DNA of 64,000 bases from Modicisalibacter sp049808615 (GCF_049808615.1 NZ_JBNCAN010000018.1:40370-104369); one strand, 5' to 3'; counted from the stretch's first letter, positions 53,568-63,810 are shown. Numbers and translations: made by a program. The notes: generated from the sequence alone by a model not told the origin.

Positions 53568-56500
53568 TTAGCCTTCAAGCTCGATATCAATGCCCAGCGA
53601 GCGGATTTCCTTCACCAACACATTGAAGGACTCCGGCATGCCGGCCTGCATGGCGTGGTCGCCATCGACGATACTCTTGTACATCTTGGTACGTCCCTCC
53701 ACATCGTCGGACTTGACCGTGAGCATCTCCTGCAGGGTGTAGGCGGCACCGTAGGCTTCCAGTGCCCAGACCTCCATCTCGCCGAAGCGCTGACCGCCGA
53801 ATTGCGCCTTGCCGCCCAATGGCTGCTGGGTGACCAGCGAGTAAGAGCCGGTGGAGCGAGCGTGCATCTTGTCGTCGACCAGGTGGTTAAGCTTCAACAT
53901 GTACATGTAGCCCACCGTTACCTGACGATCGAACTTTTCCCCGGTACGTCCATCGTAGAGATCCATCTGTCCGGACTCAGGGAGATCGGCCAATTTGAGC
54001 AAGCCCTTGATCTCCTGCTCCTTGGCACCGTCGAACACCGGTGATGACATCGGCACACCGCCACGCAGATTCTTGGCCAAGGTGATTACCTCGTCGTCTG
54101 TCAGAGAGTCGATATCCTCTTGACGCGTATCCGGGGTGTTGTAGATCTTACCCAGGAACTCGCGAATTTCGGCGACCTGCTGCGATCGTGCGTCGCGCAG
54201 CATGTGATCGATCTTCATACCCAGACCGCGCGACGCCAGGCCCAGGTGGGTCTCGAGAATCTGACCGACGTTCATCCGCGACGGCACACCCAGCGGGTTC
54301 AGCACCACATCGACCGGCTCGCCATTGTCGTCGAAGGGCATGTCCTCGATGGGCATGATGGCCGAGATGACACCCTTGTTACCGTGACGGCCGGCCATCT
54401 TGTCACCCGGCTGGATGCGACGCTTGACCGCAAGATAGACCTTGACGATCTTGAGCACGCCCGGTGCCAGGTCATCGCCCTGGGTGAGCTTGCGCTTCTT
54501 GTCTTCGAAACGCTCGTCCATTTCCTTGCGACGATTCTCGAGCTGTTCGTCGGCCTGGGCCAGCAGTTCGTTCAAGGCTTCGTCCTGCAGACGCAACTTG
54601 AACCATTGCTGACGCGGCAGCTCCTCGAGATATTCCTCGGAAAGCACGTCGCCCTTCTTGAGCTTGGGCCCACCATTGACCGCCTGCCCAGAGAGGGTAC
54701 GCTTCAGGCGCTCGAAGGTCGCGTCTTCGGCGATGCGATAGGTCTCTTGCAGGTCCCGACGCACCTCGTCGAGCTGCATCTGCTCGATGGACAGCGCCCG
54801 CGAATCCTTCTCGACACCATCCCGAGTGAAGACCTGCACGTCGATGACGGTGCCCTTCATACCCGTCGGGGCACGCAATGAGGTGTCTTTCACATCGCTG
54901 GCCTTCTCGCCAAAGATCGCCCGCAGCAGTTTCTCCTCCGGGGTCAACTGGGTTTCACCCTTGGGCGTGACCTTACCGACCAGGATGTCGCCGGCACCCA
55001 CCTCGGCACCGATGTAGACCACCCCGGCCTCGTCGAGCTTGGACAGCGCCGACTCGCCGACGTTGGGAATGTCCGCGGAGATCTCCTCGGCACCCAGCTT
55101 GGTGTCCCGGGACACGCAGGTCAGCTCCTGGATGTGGATGGTGGTGAAGCGATCTTCCTGCACCACCCGCTCCGAGACCAGGATCGAGTCCTCGAAGTTG
55201 TAGCCGTTCCAGGGCATGAAGGCCATGCGCATGTTCTGACCCAGGGCCAGGTCTCCCATGTCGACAGAGGGGCCGTCGGCGAGGATGTCGCCGCGCGCCA
55301 CTTCGTCACCCGGGCGCACGATGGGGCGCTGGTTCATGCAGGTGTTCTGGTTGGAACGCGTGTACTTGGTCAGGTTGTAGATGTCGACCCCGGCTTCGCC
55401 GCCGATGATCTCGTCCTCGTTGATCCGCACCACGATACGCTTGGCATCCACCGAGTCGATCACGCCGCCACGACGTGCGACGGCGCAGACACCGGAATCC
55501 CGCGCCACGAAGCGCTCCATGCCGGTGCCTACCAGCGGTTTGTCGGCCCGCAGGGTCGGCACCGCCTGACGCTGCATGTTCGAGCCCATCAGGGCGCGGT
55601 TGGCATCGTCGTGCTCCAGGAACGGGATTAGCGCCGCCGCCACGGACACCACCTGACGCGGAGACACATCCATCAAAGTGACCTTGTCCGGCCCCATGAA
55701 GGTAGTCTCGCCACGGTGGCGAACCTGCACCAGGTCATCGACCAGCTTGTTGTCGCCATCCACGGTGGCCGAGGCCTGGGCGATAACGAAATCCCCCTCC
55801 TCGATCGCGGACAGATGCACCACTTCGTCGGTCACCTGGCGATCCACCACCTTGCGGTAAGGCGTCTCGAGGAAGCCGTAGCTGTTGGTGTGACTGTAGG
55901 TCGCCAAGGAGTTGATCAGGCCGATGTTCGGTCCTTCCGGTGTCTCGATCGGGCATAGACGACCGTAGTGCGTGGTATGCACGTCACGCACCTCGAACCC
56001 GGCCCGCTCCCGGGTCAGGCCACCCGGCCCCAAGGCGGACACGCGGCGCTTGTGCGTGACCTCGGAGAGCGGGTTGTTCTGATCCATGAACTGGGAGAGC
56101 TGGCTCGAGCCGAAGAACTCCTTGACCGCCGCCGCCACCGGCTTGGCGTTGATCAGGTCCTGGGGCATCAGGCCTTCGCTCTCGGCCATGGAAAGACGTT
56201 CCTTGACCGCCCGTTCGACGCGCACCAAGCCGACCCGGAACTGATTCTCGGCCATCTCGCCGACGCAGCGGATGCGCCGGTTACCCAGGTGGTCGATGTC
56301 GTCGACATCGCCGAAGCCGTTGCGGATGCTGATCAGTTCCTTGAGCACGGCGATGATGTCGTCGTTGTCGAGCACCCCGGAACCGGTATCGGACTCGCGG
56401 CGCAGGCGGCGATTGAACTTCATGCGACCCACACCGGAGAGATCGTAACGATCCTCGGTGAAGAACAGATTGTGGAACAGCGTCTCGGCGGCTTCCTTGG

Positions 56501-57644
56501 TCGGTGGTTCGCCGGGGCGCATCATGCGGTAGATCTCGACCAGCGCCTCTAGCGCTGAACGGGTGGTGTCCAGCTTTAGCGTATCGGAGATGAACGAGCC
56601 GCAGTCCAGATCGTTGGTGTAGAGCGTTTCAAGTGTCTCGATACCGGCCTGGGCCAGCTTCTCGAGTAGCTCCGGTGTGATCTCGCTGTTGCACTCGCAG
56701 ATCAGCTCACCGGTATTCGGGTCGACCTGATCCTTGGCCAGAGTCTTGCCGAACAGATACTCCATCGGCACTTCGAGCCGTTCGAGACCGGCCTTCTCCA
56801 TCTGGCGGATATGTTTTTGAGTGACGCGACGCCCTTCTTCGACGATCACACTGCCATCGCCATCCTTGATGTCGAAGGTGGCGGTTTCGCCGCGCAGACG
56901 TGACGGCACCAAATCCACAGAGAAGCCAGACTTCTCGATGTGGAAAGTGCTGGTCTCGAAGAAAGTGCCGAGAATCTCTTCAGTGCTCATGCCCAGCGCG
57001 CGCAGCAATACGGACGCCGGTAACTTGCGGCGGCGATCGATACGCACGAAGACGTTGTCCTTCGGATCGAACTCGAAGTCCAGCCAGGAGCCACGGTAGG
57101 GAATCACTCGGGCAGAATATAGCAGCTTGCCCGACGAGTGGCTCTTGCCCTTGTCGTGATCAAAGAACACGCCTGGCGAGCGGTGTAGCTGGGAGACGAT
57201 GACCCGCTCGGTACCATTGACGACGAAAGTACCGTTCTCGGTCATCAGGGGGATTTCCCCCATGTAAACTTCCTGCTCCTTGATGTCCTTGATTGCCTTG
57301 TTCGACGACTCCTTGTCGTAGATGATCAAGCGGACCTTGACCCGCAATGGCGCCGAGTAGGTGACGCCACGCAGCTGACATTCCTTGACATCAAAGGCCG
57401 GGGTTCCGAAACGATAGCTGACATACTCGAGTGCGGCATTGCCGGAAAAGCTCGAGATAGGAAACACGGACTTGAAAGCAGCATTAAGACCGATATCAAG
57501 GCGTTCCTGTGGCGCCCGGTCCTGCTGGAGGAAGTCGTAGTAGGAATCAAGCTGGATGGCCAGCAAATAAGGCACATCCATTACTTGGGGCAGTTTGCCG
57601 AAATCCTTGCGGATGCGTTTTTTCTCAGTGTATGAGTAAGCCAT
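53568..57644 (-). CDS. rpoB: RNA polymerase beta subunit
   Basis: A 1358-residue beta subunit (E. coli 1342). It begins MAYSYTEKKRIRKDFGKLPQVMDVPYLLAIQLDSY. The rifampicin-pocket segment SQLSQFMDQNNPLSEVTHKRRVSALGPGGL has the sensitive-type Asp, His and Ser residues. GRLCPIETPEGPNIGLINSL, KMAGRHGNKGVIS and the C-terminal SDDVEGRTKMYKSIVDG are conserved. Just after the rifampicin cluster the sequence reads RDVHTTHYG, where E. coli has Pro in place of the first Thr. An attenuator-like hairpin precedes it in the 245-base gap after rplL. Confidence 0.99.
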   Translation of the reverse strand: MAYSYTEKKRIRKDFGKLPQVMDVPYLLAIQLDSYYDFLQQDRAPQERLDIGLNAAFKSVFPISSFSGNAALEYVSYRFGTPAFDVKECQLRGVTYSAPLRVKVRLIIYDKESSNKAIKDIKEQEVYMGEIPLMTENGTFVVNGTERVIVSQLHRSPGVFFDHDKGKSHSSGKLLYSARVIPYRGSWLDFEFDPKDNVFVRIDRRRKLPASVLLRALGMSTEEILGTFFETSTFHIEKSGFSVDLVPSRLRGETATFDIKDGDGSVIVEEGRRVTQKHIRQMEKAGLERLEVPMEYLFGKTLAKDQVDPNTGELICECNSEITPELLEKLAQAGIETLETLYTNDLDCGSFISDTLKLDTTRSALEALVEIYRMMRPGEPPTKEAAETLFHNLFFTEDRYDLSGVGRMKFNRRLRRESDTGSGVLDNDDIIAVLKELISIRNGFGDVDDIDHLGNRRIRCVGEMAENQFRVGLVRVERAVKERLSMAESEGLMPQDLINAKPVAAAVKEFFGSSQLSQFMDQNNPLSEVTHKRRVSALGPGGLTRERAGFEVRDVHTTHYGRLCPIETPEGPNIGLINSLATYSHTNSYGFLETPYRKVVDRQVTDEVVHLSAIEEGDFVIAQASATVDGDNKLVDDLVQVRHRGETTFMGPDKVTLMDVSPRQVVSVAAALIPFLEHDDANRALMGSNMQRQAVPTLRADKPLVGTGMERFVARDSGVCAVARRGGVIDSVDAKRIVVRINEDEIIGGEAGVDIYNLTKYTRSNQNTCMNQRPIVRPGDEVARGDILADGPSVDMGDLALGQNMRMAFMPWNGYNFEDSILVSERVVQEDRFTTIHIQELTCVSRDTKLGAEEISADIPNVGESALSKLDEAGVVYIGAEVGAGDILVGKVTPKGETQLTPEEKLLRAIFGEKASDVKDTSLRAPTGMKGTVIDVQVFTRDGVEKDSRALSIEQMQLDEVRRDLQETYRIAEDATFERLKRTLSGQAVNGGPKLKKGDVLSEEYLEELPRQQWFKLRLQDEALNELLAQADEQLENRRKEMDERFEDKKRKLTQGDDLAPGVLKIVKVYLAVKRRIQPGDKMAGRHGNKGVISAIMPIEDMPFDDNGEPVDVVLNPLGVPSRMNVGQILETHLGLASRGLGMKIDHMLRDARSQQVAEIREFLGKIYNTPDTRQEDIDSLTDDEVITLAKNLRGGVPMSSPVFDGAKEQEIKGLLKLADLPESGQMDLYDGRTGEKFDRQVTVGYMYMLKLNHLVDDKMHARSTGSYSLVTQQPLGGKAQFGGQRFGEMEVWALEAYGAAYTLQEMLTVKSDDVEGRTKMYKSIVDGDHAMQAGMPESFNVLVKEIRSLGIDIELEG

Positions 57645-57814
57645 CTGTATTCCCCAGCTTGTTCACCATGGGTGACCGATGCGTGGTCAACGCCGCCTGA
57701 CGAAGGCATCTTCGCCAGGCGCTGACGGCAAGCCCAATAAGAGGCTCGCCGTCGGGATTCGTCTAGCGCCTGATCGCCGAAAAAGTGCTCACGATAAGGT
57801 GCTAGTGACAACAG

Positions 57815-57848
57815 AAAAAGGCCGGTAGCGGGCATCCCGCCACCAGCC
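57815..57848 (-). terminator. attenuator-like hairpin between rplL and rpoB
   Basis: On the minus strand an imperfect stem with a GCGGG/CCCGC core is followed by TTTTTC, 42-75 bases after the rplL stop. E. coli has a partial terminator at the same position that lowers rpoBC relative to rplJL; this is probably its counterpart. Two further hairpins sit in the same gap: GAGCTTTACGCG with CGTGAGCTTC near 57855-57880, and GACGGCGAGCC with GGGCTTGCCGTC near 57722-57755. Confidence 0.75.
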
Positions 57849-57889
57849 GTAGAAGCTCACGCGTCGCGTAAAGCTCCAGAACGCAAGGG

Positions 57890-58261
57890 TTACTTGAGTT
57901 CCACAGAAGCGCCGGCTTCTTCCAGCTTCTTCTTGGCTTCCTCGGCGTCGTCCTTGGACATGGCCTCCTTGATGGTTGCCGGTGCACCGTCGACGGCGCC
58001 CTTGGCTTCCTTCAGGCCAAGACCGGTGATCTCGCGAACCGCCTTGATCACGTTGACCTTCTTGTCACCGGCACCGGTCAGCACCAGATCGAACTCGGTC
58101 TGCTCTTCGGCCGCTTCTTCACCGCCGCCGCCCGGACCGGCAACCACAGCCGCAGCCGCAGAAACGCCGAACTTTTCTTCCATCGCTTCAATCAACTCGG
58201 CGACTTCCATCACGGACATGTCGGCAACGGCGTTGATGATATCGTCTTTAGTCAGTGCCAT
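57890..58261 (-). CDS. rplL: 50S ribosomal protein L7/L12
   Basis: A 123-residue bL12, present in several copies on the ribosomal stalk and recruiting GTPase factors. The N-terminal dimerisation domain (TKDDIINAVADMSVMEVAELIEAMEEKFGVSAAAA) is joined by an Ala/Gly/Glu-rich hinge (VAGPGGGGEEAAEEQ) to the C-terminal domain (EFDLVLTGAGDKKVNVIKAVREITGLGLKEAKGAVDGAP). It is 90 bases after rplJ. Confidence 0.98.
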   Translation of the reverse strand: MALTKDDIINAVADMSVMEVAELIEAMEEKFGVSAAAAVVAGPGGGGEEAAEEQTEFDLVLTGAGDKKVNVIKAVREITGLGLKEAKGAVDGAPATIKEAMSKDDAEEAKKKLEEAGASVELK

Positions 58262-58351
58262 GTTTGCTTTCCTAAACTTTGCGGAGCGCTTAACGTCGTG
58301 TATCTGCGCTCGGTGACTGGGTAGTCGATTCTTGAGAGATAGCGAAGCCGC

Positions 58352-58852
58352 TTAGGCAGCTTCCTGCTTTTGATCGCGCAGCGCAGCAAGGGTACGCACC
58401 AATTTGCCGGCGGACGCCTCCTTCATGACGGACATCAGCTTAGCGATTGCCTCATCATAGGTCGGTAGCGTCGCAAGACGATCAAGATCGGAAGCTGGAA
58501 TCAGCTCACCTTCGTAGGCCAGCGCCTTGACTTCAAAGTCCCTCTGCCCCTTGAGAAATTCCTTGAACAGGCGAGCAGCAGCGCCCGGATGCTCATAGGA
58601 AAATGCCAACAAGGTTGGACCCGTCAACGTCTCGTCCAGAATCTCCCAAGGAGTTCCAGACAGGGCGCGACGTGCTAACGTGTTGCGTACAACACGGATC
58701 TGCACGCCATTCTCGCGAGCCTGCTTGCGCAAGTCAGTCATTGCGCTTACGGCCACGCCGCGAGAATCGGCAACAACGACGGAGAGAGCGTCCTTGGCGG
58801 CTTCACTGACCTCAGCGACAATTGCCTTCTTGCCTTCGAGAGCTAGTGGCAC
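58352..58852 (-). CDS. rplJ: 50S ribosomal protein L10
   Basis: A 166-residue uL10, the stalk base holding L7/L12 dimers. The start is taken as GTG at 58852 because AAGGAG lies 8 bases before it and the resulting MPLALEGKKAIVAEVSEAAKDALSVVVADSRGV aligns end to end with E. coli L10. An in-frame GTG at 58861 would overlap the ribosome-binding site. L10 with L12 represses its own leader in E. coli; the 264-base region upstream is structured and may serve that role. Confidence 0.97.
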   Translation of the reverse strand: MPLALEGKKAIVAEVSEAAKDALSVVVADSRGVAVSAMTDLRKQARENGVQIRVVRNTLARRALSGTPWEILDETLTGPTLLAFSYEHPGAAARLFKEFLKGQRDFEVKALAYEGELIPASDLDRLATLPTYDEAIAKLMSVMKEASAGKLVRTLAALRDQKQEAA

Positions 58853-58861
58853 AGTGTTCAC

Positions 58862-59116
58862 TCCTTCGTGCCGGGGATATTCACGATGAAAACCCCGGTG
58901 GTTACCATCTCTCCCAGTGCTTAAGGCACGGGAGTCTTAGTTGATGGTGCTCACCAGCATACTGGCGGGCCACACCATCTGCGCAGGCAGCTCGTCGATC
59001 ATCAACTGTGATCGATGATCGAGCCATTAAGTCACCCGCAAGTGACACCTGCGGTCTTTGACGATGCCCCGACCGCTTGGCACGGGGACCGCAAAGTTAC
59101 TGCCTTTCCAGACACA
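58862..59116 (-). ncRNA. probable rplJL leader (L10-responsive element)
   Basis: The 264 bases between rplA and rplJ have no coding potential but several stems. TCGATCATC (58995-59003) pairs perfectly with GATGATCGA (59014-59022), and GCGGTC/GACCGC arms lie near 59052-59093. The position and length fit the autoregulatory L10 leader of other gammaproteobacteria. I have not matched the kink-turn consensus base by base. Confidence 0.5.
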
Positions 59117-59809
<693 letters not shown>

Positions 59810-59811
59810 GA

Positions 59812-60243
59812 TCAGAGCCCCTCCACGTTAAGACCCATGCTGCGGGCACTGCCTGCGATAGTACGAACAGCCGCGTCAAGATCTGCAGCCGTCATATCCG
59901 GCTCCTTGGTCTTGGCGATCTCTTCGAGCTGCTCCCGCGACACGGTGCCGACCTTCTTCTTGTTCGGCTCACCAGAACCGGACTTGATGCCAGCAGCCTT
60001 TTTCAACAGAACGGCAGCCGGCGGTGTCTTGGTGATGAAGGTGAAACTGCGATCTGAATAGACCGTGATCACCACCGGCGTCGGCAAACCAGGCTCAACC
60101 TCCTGGGTCGCAGCATTGAATGCCTTGCAGAACTCCATGATATTAACGCCGTGCTGACCCAGCGCAGGGCCGACGGGGGGACTCGGGTTGGCCTTTCCGG
60201 CTGCCACTTGCAGCTTGATGTAGGCCTGAACTTTTTTAGCCAT
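59812..60243 (-). CDS. rplK: 50S ribosomal protein L11
   Basis: A 143-residue uL11 at the GTPase-associated centre, needed for the stringent response through RelA. It begins MAKKVQAYIKLQVAAGKANPSPPVGPALGQHGVNIMEFCKAFNAAT; the Pro-rich N-terminal domain helix is intact. The C-terminal domain ends AVRTIAGSARSMGLNVEGL. A 100-base gap with a GGCCGC-CTAC-GCGGCC hairpin precedes it. Confidence 0.98.
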   Translation of the reverse strand: MAKKVQAYIKLQVAAGKANPSPPVGPALGQHGVNIMEFCKAFNAATQEVEPGLPTPVVITVYSDRSFTFITKTPPAAVLLKKAAGIKSGSGEPNKKKVGTVSREQLEEIAKTKEPDMTAADLDAAVRTIAGSARSMGLNVEGL

Positions 60244-60343
60244 GATACTCTCCAGTTGGGTGATAACGCCTTTCGGCTCCCCGGGTTTTCAGGCCGCCTA
60301 CGCGGCCTCTGACGCCCAACTTGTCTGGAACGACAAGCTGAGC

Positions 60344-60877
60344 TCAGTCTTTTTCCACTTGTGCGAATTCAAGTTCGACAGGTGTCGCGCGGCCAAAGAT
60401 GAGCACGCTGACCTGTAAACGACTCTTCTCATAGTTGACTTCTTCGACGACACCGTTGAAGTCGGCGAAAGGACCATCGACGACCCGGACCACTTCGCCC
60501 GGCTCAAACAAGGTTTTGGGGCGCGGCTTATCGGTGCCATCCTGCACACGACGCAGGATAGAATCGGCTTCTTTCTGAGTAATCGGCGCCGGCTTCTCCG
60601 GAGTACCACCGATAAAACCCATCACGCGTGGCGTTTCGTTGACCAGGTGCCAAGTGCGATCGTCCATTTCCATTTCGACCAGCACATACCCTGGATAAAA
60701 CTTGCGCTCACTCTTACGGCGCTTGCCATCACGCATCTCGACGACTTCTTCAGTCGGCACTAGAATCTCGCCGAATTGATCTTCCATGTCATACATCTTC
60801 ACGCGCTCGATCAATGAGCGCATTACCTGTTTTTCGAAACCAGAATAAGCATGTACGACATACCAACGCTTGGACAT
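60344..60877 (-). CDS. nusG: transcription elongation/termination factor NusG
   Basis: A 177-residue NusG. The NGN domain begins MSKRWYVVHAYSGFEKQVMRSLIERVKMYDMEDQFGEILVPTEEVVEM, and the KOW domain is FEPGEVVRVVDGPFADFNGVVEEVNYEKSRLQVSVLIFGR. It binds RNA polymerase and links it to Rho or to S10 and the ribosome. The start at 60877 is set by the conserved N-terminus. It is eight bases after secE. Confidence 0.98.
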   Translation of the reverse strand: MSKRWYVVHAYSGFEKQVMRSLIERVKMYDMEDQFGEILVPTEEVVEMRDGKRRKSERKFYPGYVLVEMEMDDRTWHLVNETPRVMGFIGGTPEKPAPITQKEADSILRRVQDGTDKPRPKTLFEPGEVVRVVDGPFADFNGVVEEVNYEKSRLQVSVLIFGRATPVELEFAQVEKD

Positions 60878-60885
60878 GGGTGCTC

Positions 60886-61254
60886 CTAACCTATGATGCC
60901 GGACATGGCCCAGCCCAGAAGGGTGTCGATTAACCACAGCATCAAACCAACTACCAACACAGCCACTAGCACAATGGCTGTCGTCTGTATGGTTTCCTGA
61001 CGAGTTGGCCAGACAACGCGTTGAATTTCCTTGCGAGCGCTACGCGCCAATTCGGTAAGCTCACGTCCTTTGGTCGTCGTCAAAGCTATTGCGGCAGCAA
61101 CAGCACCCAAAGCCACCACGCCCAAGACACGATACAACAATGCTTGATCGGAAAAATAACTGTTACCGATAACGGCCAAGGCAACTAGAATGACGACAAC
61201 CGCCCATCTGGCCCCGTCGTGGCGCGACTTCTGCACCTCGGCATTGTGTTTCAT
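60886..61254 (-). CDS. secE: preprotein translocase subunit SecE
   Basis: A 122-residue SecE with three hydrophobic segments, as in E. coli. The conserved amphipathic helix and final membrane helix (ELARSARKEIQRVVWPTRQETIQTTAIVLVAVLVVGLMLWLIDTLLGW) stabilise SecY. The start at 61254 follows GAGGAG by nine bases. It is the first protein gene after tRNA-Trp and is probably on the same transcript. Confidence 0.96.
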   Translation of the reverse strand: MKHNAEVQKSRHDGARWAVVVILVALAVIGNSYFSDQALLYRVLGVVALGAVAAAIALTTTKGRELTELARSARKEIQRVVWPTRQETIQTTAIVLVAVLVVGLMLWLIDTLLGWAMSGIIG

Positions 61255-61323
61255 GAAGCGGGACTCCTCAGGGTGCAGCAATCAAAAAGAAATCTTGTGT
61301 AATCACACCAGCCTGGGGAAGAC

Positions 61324-61399
<76 letters not shown>

Positions 61400-61452
61400 T
61401 TTTCAGGTGTTACATCACGCCTTGTACAGACAGCCACATAACAGCGGCCAAG

Positions 61453-61481
61453 ATGATAGCGGATGAGCCTGTCGCTGGCAA
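61453..61481 (-). promoter_or_regulatory. promoter of tRNA-Trp - secE - nusG
   Basis: TTGCCA (61481-61476) and TATCAT (61458-61453) on the minus strand are exactly 17 bases apart, with the start predicted about 47 bases before the tRNA. It follows the terminator of the upstream tRNA unit. Confidence 0.75.
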
Positions 61482-61497
61482 CCCTACTCAATAGCGA

Positions 61498-61524
61498 CCA
61501 AAAAGAAAAGACGAGCTATGCTCG
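61498..61524 (-). terminator. terminator of the Tyr-Gly-Thr tRNA unit
   Basis: CGAGC-ATA-GCTCG on the minus strand is followed by TCTTTTCTTTTT. It lies 12 bases after the tRNA-Thr end and fills the place where a second tuf gene often stands. Confidence 0.82.
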
Positions 61525-61535
61525 CCTCGAACTAC

Positions 61536-61610
61536 TGGAGCTCATGGACGGATTTGAACCGTCGACCTCACCCTTACCAAGGGTGTGCTCTACCCCTGAG
61601 CTACATGAGC
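61536..61610 (-). tRNA. tRNA-Thr (anticodon GGT)
   Basis: A 75-base cloverleaf with acceptor GCTCATG/CATGAGC, discriminator T, encoded CCA, anticodon arm CACCC-TTGGTAA-GGGTG and T arm GACGG-TTCAAAT-CCGTC. It reads ACC and ACT codons. Ten bases separate it from tRNA-Gly. Confidence 0.97.
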
Positions 61611-61620
61611 AAATTACATC

Positions 61621-61694
<74 letters not shown>

Positions 61695-61737
61695 TTGCCC
61701 GCTTTTTTCATTCAACAAGAAAACTTGTCGGCAAAAC

Positions 61738-61822
<85 letters not shown>

Positions 61823-61835
61823 AGTACGGCGGCTA

Positions 61836-61863
61836 ATCTTACCGCCTCCAGCAATGCTGTCAA
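61836..61863 (-). promoter_or_regulatory. promoter of the Tyr-Gly-Thr tRNA unit
   Basis: A consensus TTGACA (61863-61858) and TAAGAT (61841-61836) on the minus strand are 16 bases apart, with tRNA-Tyr beginning 13 bases after the -10. It lies directly behind coaX. Confidence 0.8.
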
Positions 61864-61924
61864 GCGCTCTTAATTCAAACACTTGCACTTCGTATAAGCA
61901 TTGCCTCGAAGCGGGCGCATTGTG

Positions 61925-62764
61925 TCAAAGCAGCATGGAGAATGCAAGACCGAGGCGAATTTTTTCAAGCTCCACAGCCTCGGGCACCCGTGGCGCACCC
62001 GACATGCGTCCAGCTCTCTCTGCAGCGGTCAATGGAAAGCAGGCTTCAAGCCCTGCATACACCATGTCTGGCCACAGCGCATGAGGAACATGAATACCTC
62101 TCGACACCACCCTCGCATCACCTCCTGTTAACAACAGCGGCAGGGACACACCCTCGCGATCGCACACTTCGAGGTAAATTCGATTCACCGCGTTGACGGT
62201 GGCCATGAAAATTCCGTGGTTGACGGCCTCGATCGTATTTCTACCCGGTGCGAGCAACTCGCCGGCCTCGCTATTCGGATCGATTGCCACGTTACGCGTT
62301 CCCAGATGAAGGCTCTCCTTCATCAATCGCAGGCCTGGAATGATATACCCGCCGAGATGGCGACCGCCTGGCAGTACAAAATCGATCGTCATTGCACTAC
62401 CACAATCAACGCTACAGCATCCTCCAGCCAGCTGATAACTAGCCAATACTCCGAGCCAGCGATCCACACCAAGGCGGGCTGGTTCACTATAGCCGTTAAC
62501 CACGCCGAGCCTTTCGCGCGTGGAACGCGCCACATAAACCTTAGCTACCTGTCGGCGCAGCAACGCAATGGTCTCCTCGAGCACTGCGCGCCGCGCAACG
62601 CTCGAGATACGCACCGCCGTCACCACACCCAGATCCGGAATATCCGGGCCAGGGCGCCATTCTTCGCGCGTCCATATTGCTCCACGCGAGCGAATCTCAC
62701 TACTTACGACATCCTTTAGTCGCCACTTGGAAAGCGTGTTGCCTATATCGAGATCAAGAATCAT
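61925..62764 (-). CDS. coaX: type III pantothenate kinase
   Basis: A 279-residue CoaX, catalysing ATP-dependent phosphorylation of pantothenate, the first step of coenzyme A synthesis. ASKHA-fold motifs are present: phosphate-1 loop LDLDIGNTLSKWR, GYSEPARLGVDRW (pantothenate site and Asp), VDCGSAMTIDFVLPGGRHLGGYIIPG, and GIFMATVNAVNRIYLE. This type is insensitive to CoA feedback and replaces E. coli CoaA. It overlaps the birA stop by four bases (ATGA), so the two are co-translated. Confidence 0.95.
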   Translation of the reverse strand: MILDLDIGNTLSKWRLKDVVSSEIRSRGAIWTREEWRPGPDIPDLGVVTAVRISSVARRAVLEETIALLRRQVAKVYVARSTRERLGVVNGYSEPARLGVDRWLGVLASYQLAGGCCSVDCGSAMTIDFVLPGGRHLGGYIIPGLRLMKESLHLGTRNVAIDPNSEAGELLAPGRNTIEAVNHGIFMATVNAVNRIYLEVCDREGVSLPLLLTGGDARVVSRGIHVPHALWPDMVYAGLEACFPLTAAERAGRMSGAPRVPEAVELEKIRLGLAFSMLL

Positions 62765-63744
62765 GAGCGTTCACACACGCTGATCTCGCCACCCACCAGA
62801 CGCAGTTGCTCACCACCACGACGCACAAGTAGGTTACCAGATGCATCGACTCCTTCGTCGACTGCAACATAACGCTGTGTTTTCTGGACAATCTCTATCT
62901 CATGGCCCAAATAGGCGTTGCGCTGATTCCATTCTCTTTGCCACCGTGGAAAGCCATCGTGCTCGAAGTCAATCATCAAAGATAGCAATGCTTCGATTAG
63001 CTCCGATGCCAAACGGTTACGTGAAAGCGCGGGCGCTTGATCCGCGATAGTCGCAATGGGTCGATCCAGTCTGCTACGCAACGCCTCAGGAAAGGCGATA
63101 TTGAGACCGATACCCACGACGACCTCACAAGGTCCTGCGGCATCGCCGCTGCATTCCAGCAGAATGCCCGCCAATTTGTTCTTTTTGCCATTCGTGCCCG
63201 TCATTAGCACATCATTGGGCCACTTGAGTGTGACATTCAGGCCCTGCCGCTCGAGCACCCGGGCCATGACAACCCCGACAGCCAGACTCAGCCCTTCCAA
63301 GGCCGCGGCACCACTCTCAAATCGCCAGCCGATTGATAGCGTTAACCCCTGTCCCCAGGCAGACACCCACTGCCGTCCGCGTCGCCCTCGACCAGCACTT
63401 TGAGTTTCTGCCAGACATACTTCGGCATGGCCCGCACCTTGAGCAAAACGCTCGCTCAAAAAACTGTTAGTGGACACTAGCGATTCCTCCACGAACAGCC
63501 TTTCCAGATCCCGTCGCGACTCTTTGGACAATGTGGCGACGATCGCATGCCCATCAAGTAATTCGATGGGCAATGCCAGCCGATAGCCTCGCCCTCTAAC
63601 CGCTTCCAACGGTATGCCCAGCGCCTCCAGCTTATTCAACTGCTTCCATACCGCCGTGCGTGACACACCAAGCTGCTCGCCTAGTTGCTCGCCGGAATGG
63701 TAGTCACCGTCGCTTAGCAGACGGATCAGCTCACCGGTGGTCAT
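62761..63744 (-). CDS. birA: bifunctional biotin ligase / biotin operon repressor BirA
   Basis: A 327-residue protein. An N-terminal winged helix (GELIRLLSDGDYHSGEQLGEQLGVSRTAVWKQLNKLEALGI) precedes the ligase domain, with ETQSAGRGRRGRQWVSAWGQGLTLSIGWR (biotinyl-AMP loop), LKWPNDVLM, KLAGILLEC and GIGLNIAFPE. It biotinylates the acetyl-CoA carboxylase carrier protein and probably represses biotin genes. ATG at 63744 is preferred, with GGGGCG seven bases upstream, over the ATG at 63774 which lacks a ribosome-binding site. It forms an operon with coaX. Confidence 0.95.
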   Translation of the reverse strand: MTTGELIRLLSDGDYHSGEQLGEQLGVSRTAVWKQLNKLEALGIPLEAVRGRGYRLALPIELLDGHAIVATLSKESRRDLERLFVEESLVSTNSFLSERFAQGAGHAEVCLAETQSAGRGRRGRQWVSAWGQGLTLSIGWRFESGAAALEGLSLAVGVVMARVLERQGLNVTLKWPNDVLMTGTNGKKNKLAGILLECSGDAAGPCEVVVGIGLNIAFPEALRSRLDRPIATIADQAPALSRNRLASELIEALLSLMIDFEHDGFPRWQREWNQRNAYLGHEIEIVQKTQRYVAVDEGVDASGNLLVRRGGEQLRLVGGEISVCERS

Positions 63745-63810
63745 CTTGTGTCGCCCCGCCCGAAAAACCGACATTCTAACGGAAGCACTTGTCAGCCGGA
63801 AACGCTGTGA

